The position numbers were made by a program, and so were the translations under genes. A stretch of 64,000 nucleotides of DNA from Dillenia suffruticosa (lineage: Eukaryota > Streptophyta > Magnoliopsida > Dilleniales > Dilleniaceae): contig JAVTVX010000012.1 of the NCBI GenBank assembly GCA_033439265.1, forward strand, positions 16,378,501 to 16,442,500. The letters are read 5' to 3'. How positions within the stretch are numbered: the first letter of the stretch is position 1; each line of letters begins with the position of its first letter. The notes under the pieces are model-generated. The model was not told the DNA's origin. It was given only the letters and a program-made list of their open reading frames with translations, and made no database searches. This document shows positions 62,529 to 64,000 of the stretch, one piece after another.

Positions 62529-64000
62529 TGTCATACCCCAACCCTCCAATCAAGTACGCAACAATTATTGCGTTATCATGAAATATATGTGAACCCCACT
62601 CCATGTTTTGAAATACTGCAAGACATTCCAATATCCACCTATTTTCCAAAATAATCTAACTATAAAAATAAATCAGCATGCATTCATGGCACAATCAAAG
62701 GACCAACTCGGTCCATCTCTACGTAAAACATGCATGCGTCGAGTAAACCCAATCATTCAAATCAAATCCACAAAATATAAACAAGTCCCTACTCAAGGGA
62801 TCCATATCAAATTCCACCAAAACACTTTCCAAGGAAAATTTGAAGAAAATAAAAAAAAAAGGTTCCTCATTTTAATTATACAAACCATAATCAAAATTTC
62901 AAACCCATATAAATATAGTAGAAAAAAAGGTTTCAAAATAATTACATGAAGTGTCTCTACTTGGATCCACTAATATCTCAATTCAAAGAAAACTATTACC
63001 TGAAGAAGTCCGACAAAATAAGTTTCTAAGAGTTCAGCACTCTGCATCCACAAGCCCCGAATAGGCTTCCTTTGTGAAAATGGAAGTAGAAGGGATGAGT
63101 ATAAACTATACCCAGTGACTGATATACAAGTTGTACAAAAACAAAATTTGTGTGGTGGATATATCAAATGTATATATTTCAAACCAATATGTCATTCTCA
63201 AATAACCAAAAAAAAAAAACTCAAGCCATTGTTTCAAAAATTATTATAATTCACAATTGTCATAATTCAATTTCATATACATTTAGCTATTTTATATTTT
63301 CAAATACGGGGGCAACCCAAAATTATTATTCCCAACAAAGGTCTACCATGACTTAGGGTAGGACCGTAAAAAATTTTAATAATTTTACGTTCAAAATACC
63401 CCATCCTTGAAGTTGTATATGAGCTATCGTTGGTAGTGCACCCAACTATCCCACGCCTGTGGGCACTATATCCAACCATGAATGTACCGCACGTGCTCGG
63501 CTATATCTCATAGTTTACTAACCCCACTACGTCGTCCCGTCGGGTCACTCCGTAGCAGGAAATGACTAGTCCTTGAATATGGGTTTAGGCTCTTACCCCA
63601 ATCCAATAATCTGCACCGTTTCACAAAAATTATAAATTTAATTCATGTGCTATCAATTCTAATAGTTTCTCAATAACAGTCACCATACTAATGGGTTCAA
63701 CACCAACAAATTCACATGGCACATTTGTTCATTCAAAACATATATGATGCATAAGAGTTCAAAATTCAATATTTGAAATATTTCACACATACTAAAACAT
63801 ATATATCTAAGTTCTGAAAATCATTTAAAAAATTCAAAAAAAAACATTTTTCTTATTTAAATATAATCATGAAATCACTCACATCTTGGGAAGGTGAACA
63901 CTCTCAATTCACAATCAATTCCAAAATAATTTTTTCTTGAATTCCAATTAATTTATCCTAAAACAATAAATATAAATTTGATATTAAATCACGCCTATGA
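62529..64000 (-). repeat. 5' LTR of Ty3 element R, cut by the window end
   Basis: + strand starts TGTCATACCCCAACCC and aligns with 56515 onward. About 1.47 kb of an expected ~2.8 kb is inside the window. Confidence 0.85.

Larger units (their letters stand above)
56515..64000 (-). mobile_element. Ty3-type LTR element R with gag but no recognisable pol; right end beyond the window
   Basis: Minus-strand order: 5' LTR (window end to 62529), primer site 62521-62505, gag 62262-61417, ~2 kb without Ty3 pol motifs but with a copia scrap on the other strand, polypurine tract, 3' LTR 59335-56515. The internal region is ~3.2 kb. Two stretches of the LTRs differ by about 18-24% by hand, so it is old. 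LTR ends TGTAACACCGA...TGACA and several internal blocks echo family X, so the two are probably related chromovirus-type lineages. Broken in several places. Confidence 0.82.

Overview
The window is nuclear DNA from a flowering plant, most likely a eudicot. It holds one recognisable host gene at its left edge. The other ~58 kb is AT-rich intergenic DNA packed with nested, mostly decayed transposable elements. The plant assignment rests on the class of oxysterol-binding-protein-related gene, on plant-type Ty1/copia and Ty3 LTR elements, on a plant pararetrovirus fossil (Caulimoviridae) and on CACTA elements with plant-type ends. I cannot name the species.

Layout. 1-5.5 kb: the 3' half of an ORP (OSBP-related lipid-transfer protein) gene on +, five exons, with a 795-bp solo LTR carrying a perfect 5-bp target duplication (TSD) upstream of the first visible exon. 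6.3-18.5 kb: an old SIRE/Maximus-like copia on -, interrupted by ~5.2 kb of Florendovirus/Petuvirus-like sequence that is bracketed by two 143-bp copies of copia sequence. 19.7-26.7 kb: a ~4-kb solo LTR (called family X here) containing a complete 2.9-kb non-autonomous CACTA element (TSD ACC). 28.5-48.7 kb: a four-level nest. A CACTA-like element with one recognisable end contains a Ty3 element (30973-44497, -), which contains a solo X LTR (+, TSD TGATT), which contains another solo X LTR (-). 48.7-55.5 kb: a copia pol remnant (-) cut by a fourth X-like LTR that carries a very GC-rich block. 55.5-64 kb: a copia-like LTR edge, then a Ty3 element (-) with gag but no pol that I recognise, running off the window.

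The parts do not form a pathway. The host gene is an ordinary lipid-exchange protein; the rest records successive insertions. Relative age follows from nesting and from rough LTR comparisons by eye: the SIRE-like copia and the right-hand Ty3 element are old (about 20% LTR divergence), the virus fossil is bracketed by repeats now ~12% different, and the central Ty3 element is younger (~7%). Points most worth following are the 143-bp repeats around the virus fossil, two Ty3 elements apparently without pol, a hairpin-like block kept in LTRs of two different families, and repeated pairing of tRNA-like B boxes with GC-rich blocks inside CACTA DNA. I found no CRISPR array, rRNA gene, intact tRNA gene or complete autonomous element. 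Percent identities are hand counts on short stretches, not alignments.
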